DNA of 64,000 nucleotides from Phyllobacteriaceae bacterium (GCA_023954255.1 JAMLIH010000001.1:1-64000), one strand, 5' to 3'. Positions 36,825 to 46,529 are shown, counted from the first letter of the stretch. Program-made: numbers and translations. Notes: generated by a model not told the origin, from the sequence alone.

Positions 36825-37079
36825 TCAGTGACGCTTTGCCTTCAAAATCCGTTGCCAGAGCGTACCGCCCCCGGTCCGCGAAAGTAAATAGAAATAGGCG
36901 ACAATCAGGAACACCAGTGCCAGCCCCTGCCAGTCGGCGAACGAAAACGCCGCCTCGCCGCTGCCAAACAGGCCGGCTGCGGCGCCAATCAGGTAACGCC
37001 CGATCAGAAACACCGTCAGAAAGTCGAGGATTTCCGCCCTCACCACTCTCAGGGTGGAGGCTTGCCGCTTGCCGCTCAA
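36825..37079 (-). CDS. Small membrane protein, hypothetical (TTG start)
   Basis: The protein has 84 residues. A TTG at 37079 follows GAGGAAGGGA, a strong ribosome site that decides the start. Two hydrophobic segments are visible (about residues 18-38 and 48-68), with a basic C-terminus ([11 protein letters not shown]). No family is recognised. It lies upstream of the EamA gene on the same strand and divergent from gpt. Confidence 0.65.
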   Translation of the reverse strand: MSGKRQASTLRVVRAEILDFLTVFLIGRYLIGAAAGLFGSGEAAFSFADWQGLALVFLIVAYFYLLSRTGGGTLWQRILKAKRH

Positions 37080-37180
37080 TTCCCTTCCTCACAACTCACA
37101 GGTGCCGCGCCGCCCGTCTTGATTCGGCTCCGCCGCGACGCTACAGCATCGTCAAAGCGATCCTATCGAAAGGCCTTTCC

Positions 37181-37694
37181 ATGTCCAGCCAGCCGAAAGC
37201 GTTTCCCGTTACCTGGGACCAGTTCCACCGCGACTGCAAGGCGCTCGCCTGGCGGCTGGCGGGCGTTGGCGATGCGCTTGGCGGCTGGAAGGCGATCGTC
37301 TCGATCACCCGCGGCGGCCTGGTGCCTGCCGCCATCATCGCCCGCGAACTGGGCATCCGCAACATCGAGACGGTCTGCATCGCCTCCTATCACGAATACA
37401 AGGACCAGGGCGATCTCGTCGTCATCAAGGACATTTCGAAACGTTCGATCGAGGAAGCCGGCGGCGACGGAACCGGCGTTCTGGTCATCGACGATCTTAC
37501 CGACACCGGCAAGACTGCCCAGAAAGTGCGCGACATGCTGCCCAAGGCCCATATCGCCACCGTCTATGCCAAGCCCAAGGGCGTGCCGCTGGCAGACACT
37601 TTCGTTACCGAAGTCTCCCAGGACACCTGGATCTATTTCCCCTGGGACATGGAAATGTCCTATGTGGAGCCGATCTGGAAGGCGCGACGGCTGA
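37181..37694 (+). CDS. gpt: Xanthine(-guanine) phosphoribosyltransferase, 3' end apparently frameshifted
   Basis: The enzyme attaches phosphoribose to xanthine or guanine in purine salvage. ATG 37181 opens [24 protein letters not shown]. The PRPP-binding motif is [14 protein letters not shown] at about residue 105. [17 protein letters not shown] and the C-terminal [20 protein letters not shown] are typical of alphaproteobacterial Gpt. After EPI the open frame does not stop; it runs on out of frame through the next gene to 38614. The +1 frame gives a stop at 37692-37694, yielding about 170 residues, the normal length. A one-base shift between about 37660 and 37690 is the simplest explanation. 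Confidence 0.85.
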
Positions 37695-37715
37695 CGCTGC
37701 CTTCCGCCGCGCCCC

Positions 37716-38929
37716 GTGCTCACACCCTCCACCCTGATCGTTCTTGCCACCGTCGTCATCAACATGACGGGCGTCGGCCTGTTCTGGCCGATCCTGCCCA
37801 TGCTGGTGCAGGAACTGGGCGGCGGCACCGTCTCGCAGACCGCGGCGCTCTACGGCGCCATTTCGGTGGTCTTCGCGCTGATGCAGTTCATCTTCGCGCC
37901 GATGATGGGCGCGCTTTCCGACCGCTTCGGCCGCCGCCCGGTACTCCTCGTTGCGCTGGCCGGCATGGGGTTCGACAGCATTCTGCTGGCACTGGCGCCC
38001 AGCATCGCCTGGGTTTTTGCCGGCCGCGCGCTCGGCGGCATCTTCGGCGCCACGTTTTCCGTCGCCAATGCCTACATGGCCGACATCTCGAAAAGCGAGG
38101 ACCGCGCCGCCGCCTTCGGCCTGGTCGGCGCGGCCTTCGGGCTGGGCTTCATCCTCGGCCCGCTGCTTGGCGGAGTGCTGGGCGAGATCGACCTGCGCCT
38201 GCCGGCCTTTGCCGCAGCAGCACTGTCCTTTCTCAACGTGGTCTTCGGCTGGTTTTTCCTGCGCGAAAGCCTGCCGGAGGACAGCCGCTCGGCAACCCCG
38301 ATGTTCAAGACGAATTTCATTGCCAGCTTCAACTGGCTCGCCGCAAGCCCCGTCATCCTGCCGCTGGCAATTGCCCTTTTGATCGCCAACACCATGCAGC
38401 GCGGGCTGGAATCGATCTGGGTGCTGTTTACCGGCGTCCAGTATGGCTGGGGCGCACGCGAGGCGGGCATTTCGCTCGCCGTCGTCGGCATTTCCTTCGT
38501 CATCGTACAGGGATTTCTGGTCAGGCGCATCGTCGCACGGCTCGGCGAGGCAGCCACCATCGCCGCCGGCTTTTCGCTTTCGGCACTGATGTACCTGCTG
38601 CTGTCGGTCAATGAGAGCGGGCTTGTCGGCTTTATCGGCATCGTGCCGCATGTCATCGGCTGGGGGGTTGCCGGGCCCGCCCTGCAGGCGCTTGCCGCTT
38701 CACAGCAGGTTGCCGCCAGCCAGCAAGGCTATCTGCAGGAGCGCTCACCTCGATAACAGGTCTTGCGGCGATTGCCGGCCCGATCATCGCGACGGGAACC
38801 TTTGCCTGGTTTACTTCCGAAAGCGCGCCCTTCGCCTTTCCGGGCGCCTATTTCCTTGGCGGCGGCATCTTGCTCTTTGCCGCTGCCTGGATCGGCAGCG
38901 CATCGCGGCGCAGCGGAAAGGCCGGCTAG
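37716..38929 (+). pseudogene. TetA-like MFS transporter with frameshift near 38742
   Basis: This is a 12-segment MFS protein of the TetA/DHA1 type. It contains [20 protein letters not shown], the loop 2-3 motif, then [16 protein letters not shown] (motif C of drug:proton antiporters). The frame from GTG 37716 ends early at 38756. One base earlier, at CTGCAGGAGCGC (about 38737-38748), adding one G gives LQGALTSITGLAAIAGPIIATGTFAWFTSE and continues to a stop at 38927-38929, the expected last two membrane segments. Substrate is unknown; TetA-like sequence does not prove tetracycline export. Confidence 0.85.
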
Positions 38930-38962
38930 AAAGCCGCCCTTTCAGGGACCCGCAGGCTGCCC

Positions 38963-40514
38963 TCAGGCAACCTCGCGCAGTTTCGCCTGCTCGTCCTCGC
39001 TATCCTTGCGGAAGGCGTCGATATCGCTTTCGGCGAGCATCGGATTGTCGGAACTGTTGCGGCCGGCCGAAGTAATAGCCCTGATAGACAAGACCGGGGA
39101 ACTTGCGCAGAAACTCGTATTGGGCCTCGTTCTCGATACCCTCGACGGTGATGTTGTAGCCGCGCTCGCGCGCCATGCTGATGATGGTCGAGATCATCGA
39201 GCGAGCGCCTTGCGAGGTCTCGATCTCGGCAACGAAGGAGGAGTCCACCTTGATACGGTCGACGCGGAACTTGTCGAGATAGGACAGCCCCGAATAGCCG
39301 GTGCCGAAATCGTCCAGCGCCACGGAAACGCCGAGCGACTGGATCCGGCGGATCGTTTCGGCGATTTCGTCGGTCGCGGAGATGAAGATCGACTCGGTGA
39401 TTTCGATCTCCAGCCGGCTTGGCGGCATGCCGGTTTCAAACAGCACATACTGGATTTCGGCAACGAATCCCGGCCGCAGAAGGTCTTTCGGCGAAACGTT
39501 GACACTGACCTTCAGATTGCCCAGCGGCTTGATGCACCGGCACGCCTTCAGCATGATCTGGCGGCCGAGCTTTTCCGTCAGGTTGAGTTCCTCTGCAACC
39601 GGCACGAAGCTGACCGGCGGAATATAGCCCTGACTGGGGTGGAACCAGCGCGCAAGCGCCTCCACGCCGATCATGGTCTTGCCGTCCTCTGCGACCAGCG
39701 GCTGGAAATAGGGCTCCAGGCCCTCGCGCTCCAGCACCTCGTGCAAATCGGTTTCCAGCATGCTCTGCTGGCGGATCTTGGCTGCCATTTCCCTGGAAAA
39801 GACGTTGAGTTCCTTCGAATCGCGTTTCTTGGCATCGATCAGCGCCAGTTCCGCCCGCTGCAGCACCTGCCCTGCCCCGTTGTCGCAGTCGCGCAGGAAA
39901 CAGCCGCCCAGATCAAGGCTCAGGAACAGTGCCCTGCCATCCACCTCGACGGGGATGGCCACCGCCTTCTGCAGTTCCATGCCCAAATCCCTGGCCACCT
40001 TCTCGGAGCCGACTTCCGGCAGGAAAATGCCGAACGTGCCGCCATGCAGCTTGAAGACCATGTTGGGGTTCTCGAAGAAGAAGCTCAGCCGGTTGCCATA
40101 GGCCGCCAGCACCTGATCGCCCACCTCGGCGCCCATGGAGTTGTTGATCGACTTCAACCGCCCCAGGTCGATCATGATGAACAGGCCGCTATCGCCCTCT
40201 TCGCGCATGTGCCGGTTGAGGATCTGTATCAGGTTGTTGCGGTTGGGCAGGCCCGTCTGCTTGTCGTGATACTCGAAATAGCGGATGGCTGCATTGTCCT
40301 GAAAGGAACGCACCAGCAGCACGATCACCGTCATGAAGATTAGCGTACACGAACTGAACAGGTAGATTTCGCGGTTGGTAAATTCAAAGCCCGCTGTATA
40401 GCCAACCTCGAAAATGCGCGAGGAAAGCTGCCAAAGGGAAAAAAGACAAAAAACGATCGTGGATGCGGCAAGCATCACCACGCGCTTGTGCTGCGTCTCC
40501 CGGAGACTGGACAT
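38963..40514 (-). CDS. GGDEF-EAL protein: degenerate GGDEF (GGTF) with intact EAL; C-terminus frameshifted near 39062
   Basis: The protein begins with two membrane segments (about residues 12-32 and 48-70). The GGDEF domain (about 85-230) has HGGTFGIF where active cyclases have GG(D/E)EF, so cyclase activity is unlikely. The EAL domain (about 250-490) is complete, with VEALARW, SVNVSP, EITES, DDFGTGYSGLSYL and ITVEGIEN. It is a probable c-di-GMP phosphodiesterase. The open frame ends at 39000 with an unnatural basic tail. Dropping one C near 39062 gives GRPNSSDNPMLAESDIDAFRKD and a stop at 38963-38965. The gene faces the MFS gene tail to tail. Confidence 0.88.
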
Positions 40515-40767
40515 GTACGGTTACCCCCAATTTGCACCGGCATACACACCAAGCTCCCATTCAACCGCAACTGTCTTGACAAAACCTTACAGTGGGTAAG
40601 CTTCCGTATCCGGTAAGTCAGGATTTTGACATTGCGCGGAAAACAGGGAGAATCGGTGCGGCCTGGCTGTTTGCCCCATTGCAAGAAGTTTTTTTTCGGC
40701 AACGATGCCAAACCGCCAAAACATTGATTCAAACGGAAAAAAAATTATCCCCGGTTTCCACAACAAC

Positions 40768-40836
40768 CCACTATATGTGGTGTTCGGCAATTTCTTTCAC
40801 GCTAGTGCTTGACGCGCTTTTCCGAGTCACTTTAGT
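40768..40836 (+). promoter_or_regulatory. NrdR-box-like site followed by sigma-70-like promoter
   Basis: CCACTATATGTGGTGT (40768-40783) agrees with the NrdR box consensus acaCwAtATaTwGtgt at most positions and is itself nearly palindromic. CTTGAC (40808-40813) and TTTAGT (40831-40836), 17 bases apart, form a fair promoter just downstream. NrdR represses ribonucleotide reductase genes when dATP is high. The link to nrdJ is inference, as nrdJ starts about 600 bases further on. Confidence 0.5.
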
Positions 40837-41058
40837 TACACCGACGGGGCATCACTGTCCCACTGGGGGGCGATCTTCAATCAAGATCGCTACAAGCGGA
40901 GAGCCGGGTTACCGGCCTTCAAACAGTAGCAAGCAGAGTACCAACCACGGGATGAAGTTCCTGGGGAATGGGTGGATTTGCCTTGGTTTCCGGCCCGTTT
41001 CCGGTGGTAATCGGACACGGCCGGGGGTGGAATCCGATTTATCGGCAATTGGCTGGTT

Positions 41059-41105
41059 AACCTATATTTAGTGTTTGCCTGCCAACCTGCCACAAGATAT
41101 AGTAC
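41059..41105 (+). promoter_or_regulatory. Pair of NrdR-box-like sites 31 bases apart, upstream of nrdJ
   Basis: AACCTATATTTAGTGT (41059-41074) and CCACAAGATATAGTAC (41090-41105) each match about 12-13 of 16 positions of the NrdR consensus. Their starts are 31 bases apart, about three helical turns, which is the usual arrangement of paired NrdR boxes. Confidence 0.55.
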
Positions 41106-41411
41106 AGTGTTTGTATCCTTGCCGGGAATTGCAAGGATGTCTGCCAGCAGCCGGCGAAGCTGATATTCCAGGGCTTCGAAGATCGGTACATGACAGGCTT
41201 TAGCGGCGAAGAACCCGACCATCCGGCAAAGACCGGAAGCGGGCCGGCGCCGGCGGTTACCCGGCCCGGATGCCATCAGGGACGTCGATCAAGGAGTAGT
41301 ACCAGTCTCCGGTATTTGATGCCGGAAACGGTATTGGCGTGTCTGGGAGCCTCCGAAATCGGGATCAGGCGCGGCGGAAGACAACAGACGGAAGGGACGG
41401 GAAATCCCATA

Positions 41412-44400
41412 ATGCATATACGGCACCGAAAGCGGCAAGACTCACCACGAGGATCCCTATCAGGGCATCGAGTTTCGCCAGGCAACCAGCGAGATCAAGA
41501 ATCCGGATGGCTCCATTGTCTTCCGGCTCGAAAACATCCAGGTCCCGGCGGCCTGGAGCCAGGTCGCGTCCGATATCCTGGCGCAGAAGTATTTCCGCAA
41601 GGCGGGCGTGCCCGCCATCCTGAAAAGGATCGAGGAGGAAACCGTTCCTTCCTGGCTGTGGCGGTCTGAAGCCGACACCGAGGCGCTGAAGAAGCTGCCG
41701 GCCGAAGAGCGCTACATTTCGGAAATGGATGCCCGCCAGGTCTTCAACCGGCTCGCCGGCACCTGGACCTATTGGGGCTGGAAGGGCGGCTATTTCGACA
41801 CCGAGGAAGACGCCCGCAGCTTCTATGACGAACTGTGCTTCATGCTGGCGACCCAGAAGGTCGCGCCCAACAGCCCGCAATGGTTCAACACCGGCCTTCA
41901 CTGGGCCTATGGCATCGACGGCCCGGCCCAGGGCCACCACTATGTCGACCCGTTCACCGGCAAGCTGGTGAAGTCGAAATCATCCTACGAACACCCCCAG
42001 CCCCATGCCTGCTTCATCCAGTCCGTCGCCGACGATCTGGTCAACGAGGGCGGCATCATGGACCTGTGGACGCGCGAGGCGCGCCTGTTCAAATACGGCT
42101 CGGGCACCGGCTCCAACTTCTCGCAACTGCGCGCCGAGGGCGAAAAACTGTCGGGCGGCGGCAAGTCCTCCGGCCTGATGAGCTTTCTGAAGATCGGCGA
42201 CCGGGCAGCCGGCGCCATCAAGTCGGGCGGCACCACGCGCCGCGCCGCCAAGATGGTCGTCGTCGACATCGACCATCCCGACATCGAAAGCTATATCGAC
42301 TGGAAGGTACGCGAGGAACAGAAGGTCGCCGCCATCGTGACGGGTTCGAAAACCGTTTCGAAGCACATGAAGGCGATCATGAAGGCCTGCATCAACTGCC
42401 AGGGCAACGCCGACGACTGCTTCGACCCGTCGATCAACTCGGCGTTGAAGCGCGAAATCCGCGCCGCCAAGAAGGCCTCCGTGCCGGAAAACTACATCCA
42501 GCGCGTCATCCAGCTTGCCCGCCAGGGCTACACGGACATCGAATTCCCGATCTACAACACCGACTGGGATTCGGAAGCCTATCTGACCGTCTCCGGCCAG
42601 AACTCGAACAATTCGGTGTCGCTCACCGACGACTTCCTGCGCGCCGTTGAGGATGACGGCGAGTGGAACCTCACCGCCCGCAAGGATGGCGCGGTGATGA
42701 AAACAGTGAAGGCCCGCGATCTTTGGGAGAAGATCGGGACTGCCGCATGGCAGTCGGCGGACCCGGGCCTGCACTACAACACGACGATGAACGACTGGCA
42801 CACCTGCCCGGAGGCGGGCCGCATCCGCGCCTCCAACCCGTGCTCGGAATACATGTTCCTCGACGACACCGCCTGCAACCTCGCCTCGCTCAACCTGCTC
42901 GCCTTCCGCGACAAGCGTTGCCGGTTCTCGCCCGAAAGCCCGCTCGCTTTCGACACGGCCAGCTTCGAGCATGGCTGCCGGCTGTGGATGATCGTGCTGG
43001 AAATCTCCGTCATGATGGCGCAGTTCCCGTCGAAGGAGATCGCAAGGCTTTCCTACGAATACCGCACGACCGGGCTGGGCTTTGCCAATATCGGCGGCCT
43101 GCTGATGACCTCGGGCATTGCCTATGACTCCGATGAAGGCCGCGCCATCTGCGGTGCGATCACCGCCATCATGACCGGCATCTGCTACGAGACCTCGGCG
43201 GAGATGGCCGGCGAACTGGGCGCCTTCCCCGACTATGAGCGCAACGCCAAGCACATGCTGCGCGTCATCCGCAACCACCGCCGCGCCGCCCATGGCGAAG
43301 CCGGCGGCTACGAGGCGCTGGCCGTCAATCCGGTGCCGCTCGACCACGCCGCCTGCCCGCAGCAGGACCTCGTCTCCCGCGCCATGGCGGCCTGGGACCG
43401 GGCGCTCGAAAAGGGCGAGCAGCACGGCTACCGCAATGCGCAGGCCACCGTCATCGCACCGACCGGCACGATCGGCCTCGTCATGGATTGCGACACCACC
43501 GGCATCGAGCCCGACTTCGCGCTGGTCAAGTTCAAGAAGCTCGCCGGCGGCGGCTATTTCAAGATCATCAACCGCGCCGTGCCGGAAGCCCTGCGCACGC
43601 TCGGCTATTCGGAAGCCCAGATCGGCGAGATCGAGGCCTATGCCGTCGGCCATGGCAACATGAACCAGGCACCGGCGATCAATCCTTCCTCGCTGAAGGC
43701 CAAAGGCTTTACCGACGAGAAGATCGAGGCCGTCAACGCGGCGCTGAAATCTGCCTTCGACATCAAGTTCGCCTTCAACAAGTGGACGCTGGGCGAGGAT
43801 TTCTGCAAGGAAGCCCTCAAGCTCAGCGACGAGCAGCTCAACGATTTCAACTTCGACCTGCTGGCAGCGATCGGCTTTTCGAAGAAGGACATCGAGGCCG
43901 CCAACATCCATGTTTGCGGCGCGATGACGCTGGAAGGCGCACCCCATGTCGACGAGAAGCACCTTGCCGTCTTCGACTGCGCCAATCCCTGCGGCAAGAT
44001 CGGCAAGCGCGCGCTTTCCGTCTCCTCTCACATCCGCATGATGGCAGCCAGCCAGCCCTTCATTTCGGGCGCGATTTCCAAGACGATCAACATGCCGAAC
44101 GCGGCCAGCGTCGAGGACTGCAAGGACGCCTACATGCTGTCCTGGAAGCTGGCGCTGAAGGCCAACGCGCTCTACCGCGACGGCTCCAAGCTCTCCCAGC
44201 CGCTCAATGCCTCGCTGATCGAGGACGAGGACGACGAGGATGCGCTGGAGGATCTGATCGAGGCGCCGCTGGCAGCCCGCACCACCCAGGTGACGGAAAA
44301 GGTCGTCGAGAAGATCGTCGAGCGCGTCATCGAAAAGGCGGTGCGCGAGCGCGAGAAGATGCCCGACCGCCGCAAGGGCTATACCCAGAAGGCCAATGTC

Positions 44401-45300
44401 GGCGGCCACAAGGTCTATCTGAGGACCGGCGAATACAATGACGGCCGCCTCGGCGAGATCTTCATCGACATGCACAAGGAGGGCGCCGCCTTCCGCGCGA
44501 TGATGAACAACTTCGCCATCGCCGTCTCCCTCGGCCTGCAATACGGCGTGCCGCTGGAAGAGTATGTCGAGGCCTTCATCTTCACCAAGTTCGAGCCGGC
44601 GGGCATGGTCATCGGCAACGATGCGATCAAGAACGCCACCTCGATCCTCGACTATGTCTTCCGCGAACTGGCGGTTTCCTATCTCGGCCGCAACGACCTT
44701 TCCCATGTCGACATTTCCGACTTCTCCAACACCGCGCTCGGCCGCGGCGTTGCCGAGGGCAAGGCCGAGCCGGTCTCCAAGGGGCTGACCCGCGGCCACA
44801 ACCTCTCCGTCATCCGCCCGGCATCCGGCGAGCCGAAGGGCTCGGCCAAGGGCGGGACGACGATGAAGACTTCGAACGTGACGGCCATCGGCAAGACCGC
44901 GGCTGCCACCAAGCTGGAACTGGAAGAAGCGCCCACCGCATTCCACCGCGATCTGCCGGAAACGGCGGAACCCGCGAGGGAGAGCGTCGCAGACATGGTC
45001 GAGCGCATCGCCGACAGCCAATCTGAGTCCCGGGCGGTATCCTCCCCTGCCCGTGGGGTTGGGAGGTCAGACGCAGCGGCTTCTTCCGGTTCCACCCAAT
45101 CCGCCGCTCCTGCAGCCGCAAACGAGGCCGGCAGCGCGAAGACGGGTGCCAACCCGCTCGATGCCGGCGCCCAGCGCCAGAAGGCGCTGATGCAGGGCTA
45201 TACCGGCAATTCCTGCGACGAATGCGGCAACTTCACCATGGTGCGTAACGGCACCTGCGAAAAGTGCGACACCTGCGGGGCTACGAGCGGGTGTAGTTGA
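41412..45300 (+). CDS. nrdJ: Vitamin B12-dependent ribonucleotide reductase (class II), N-terminus apparently frameshifted
   Basis: NrdJ makes deoxyribonucleotides using adenosylcobalamin. About 1,290 residues, normal length. The body is unmistakable: [96 protein letters not shown], and a C-terminal zinc-like tail CDECG...CEKCDTCG. The same frame is conserved upstream through [20 protein letters not shown] but has no start codon before GTG 41608; an in-frame TAA sits at 41410. An ATG at 41412 in another frame gives MHIRHR, like the family's MRIERR. Dropping one A from the AAA at 41429-41431 joins them. Confidence 0.93.
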
Positions 45301-45374
45301 GGGGACTGGGGGGATCGAACCCCCGGCCCGCGCTGCTTGAAACTAATGAACCGCCTCCGGGAAACCGGGGGCGG
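45301..45374 (-). other. tRNA/tmRNA-like T-arm and acceptor fragment with adjacent GNRA hairpin
   Basis: Read on the minus strand, a T-arm (GGGGGTTCGATCCCCC) is followed by CAGTCCCC, like the 3' end of a tmRNA or tRNA acceptor strand. No matching 5' acceptor strand and no encoded CCA are present. On the plus strand a 10-bp stem (45351-45360 with 45365-45374, one G-T pair) closes a GAAA loop. The whole resembles the acceptor piece of an alphaproteobacterial two-piece tmRNA. It could equally be an attachment-site remnant left by an integrated element. No tag-coding piece was found nearby. Confidence 0.35.
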
Positions 45375-45396
45375 TGGTGCAATCTAGGAAATCTTG

Positions 45397-45993
45397 ATGG
45401 GTGGGCTAATTAGTCTGTTGGGCGAGCCATGGACACAGGGTGCGCTAACAGCGGCATTGTCTGTCATTACAGCCATCTACGCTTGTTTGACTTGGTCGAT
45501 TGCCAAATCAAACAAAATCATGACCGATCAGGTAGCCAAGCAAACCGAAGCCCTAGTACGCCCAATTGTTGGATTTCGGATAACCACGAGATACGGCACT
45601 ATATTATCATTGATCCTAGAGAACTCTGGAAAATCCATAGCTACTGATATTGAGATTGAAATTGACCGCGATTTCTTTCAATTTTCCGAGCATCGGAATG
45701 AGAAAAACCTTCGAAATTTCAGCGCTTTCAAAAATCCTATTGCCTCGATGGCAGCCGGTGAGAAAATGACATTCGACCTTTCGCAGGGTTTTAACCTAAA
45801 CAAGAGTGAAGATGGAGTATTATTGACGCCGATGGAATTTGAAATATCTACAAGATACAAATTCGGAGAGGTAATTTATTGCGAAAAACAAATCATTGAT
45901 TTGAATCCTTATATGTCATCTTTGGCGGTTAAAACTCCTTTAGAGCACCTTGAACAGATCGAAAAACATCTAAAAAAAATTGCAGAAAAATAG
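45397..45993 (+). CDS. AT-rich hypothetical protein with N-terminal membrane helix
   Basis: The protein has 198 residues from ATG 45397; a TTG precedes it. The ribosome site is CTAGGAAAT. One membrane helix lies at about residues 10-32 (GALTAALSVITAIYACLTW), then a cytosolic domain of beta-strand character (RPIVGFRITTRYGTILSLILENSGKSIATDIEIEID) and a short C-terminal helix (LEHLEQIEKHLKKIAEK). Base composition is far more AT-rich than all neighbours, and codon choice differs (ATA, TTA, AAA common). It is very likely acquired by transfer. The fold resembles proteins annotated only as hypothetical in many bacteria; no function is assigned. Confidence 0.75.
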   Translation: MGGLISLLGEPWTQGALTAALSVITAIYACLTWSIAKSNKIMTDQVAKQTEALVRPIVGFRITTRYGTILSLILENSGKSIATDIEIEIDRDFFQFSEHRNEKNLRNFSAFKNPIASMAAGEKMTFDLSQGFNLNKSEDGVLLTPMEFEISTRYKFGEVIYCEKQIIDLNPYMSSLAVKTPLEHLEQIEKHLKKIAEK

Positions 45994-46146
45994 CGCCCAC
46001 TGATATCCATCACGCAAGCCCACCCGCTCTTGAATCAAGGATAAAGTTATCAAGTCGCGGACTTCTGCAACAAGCAAAGCGATAACAGAGCGGCTGAGAC
46101 CGAGCCTCGCCTGACGCTGCCACCATATTTGCACGATACCCGCCCT

Positions 46147-46184
46147 CGCGTCACCCCGGTTGCCATGCAAACCGGGGTCCATTG
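46147..46184 (+). repeat. Left 38-base inverted repeat of GIY-YIG unit (A1)
   Basis: This copy matches the reverse complement of 46530-46567 at 36 of 38 positions. Within it, 46150-46181 is itself an imperfect palindrome (ACCCCGG...CCGGGGT), beginning GTCA and ending TCCA. Confidence 0.9.
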
Positions 46185-46216
46185 AACCTTTGGTCTTGCT
46201 CGGGCAGACTTCGGGT

Positions 46217-46501
46217 GTGGGATCGTTCGTTTACATCATGGCTTCGCGCAGGAACGGCACGCTGTATACCGGCGTGACGACGGACCTCAAACGCCGCGCA
46301 TGGGAACATCGCGACAAAGTGCTTAGCGGCTTTACTGCCAGGTACAACTGCACGATGCTCGTATGGTATCGACGGTACGAAAATGTGGTTGATGCCATCG
46401 CCGATGAAAAGCGCATCAAGAAATGGCGCCGGGCATGGAAAATCCAGATGATTGAGGCGATGAACCCTGATTGGCGGGACTTGTATCCCGATCTTGCTTA
46501 A
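46217..46501 (+). CDS. GIY-YIG nuclease family protein (UPF0213/YhbQ-like), enclosed by inverted repeats
   Basis: The protein has 94 residues from GTG 46217; an open frame also extends back to a TTG inside the left repeat. The GIY-YIG domain fills it: FVYIMASRRNGTLYTGVTTDLKRRAWEHR, with the VYI...YTG core pair, the conserved Arg after the core and His in WEHR. YRRYENVVDAIADEKRIKKW carries the metal-binding Glu, and NPDWRDLYPDL ends the domain. All catalytic positions appear intact. Single-domain GIY-YIG proteins of this size are common in Alphaproteobacteria, and their job is unknown. It sits between 38-base inverted repeats, which suggests a mobile or repeat-maintenance unit (inference). Confidence 0.85.
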   Translation: MGSFVYIMASRRNGTLYTGVTTDLKRRAWEHRDKVLSGFTARYNCTMLVWYRRYENVVDAIADEKRIKKWRRAWKIQMIEAMNPDWRDLYPDLA

Positions 46502-46529
46502 CGTGGCCGTCTGTGCCTGCGGATGAGCA

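Larger units (their letters stand above)
40515..41411. other. Long leader/intergenic region before nrdJ
   Basis: No protein gene is supported in these about 900 bases; open frames on both strands lack family features. The region holds NrdR-box-like sites, a plausible promoter and two perfect 8-bp hairpins: 40870-40877 with 40883-40890, and 41115-41122 with 41131-41138. I looked for a cobalamin riboswitch core because NrdJ needs B12, and found no convincing B12 box. Confidence 0.6.

Noticed and set aside
40861..40911. Possible cobalamin riboswitch before nrdJ
   Set aside because: The hairpin GCGATCTT/AAGATCGC and CACTG fragments looked suggestive, but the conserved B12 box and the rest of the core could not be matched.
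41980..45021. 1,013-codon open frame on the minus strand
   Set aside because: It is the antisense shadow of nrdJ. The nrdJ frame has all class II reductase motifs, and the antisense product is a low-complexity Asp/Gly/Leu mix.
45301..45322. Complete tRNA gene on the minus strand
   Set aside because: Only the T arm and 3' acceptor strand are present. No anticodon arm, D arm or 5' acceptor partner was found.
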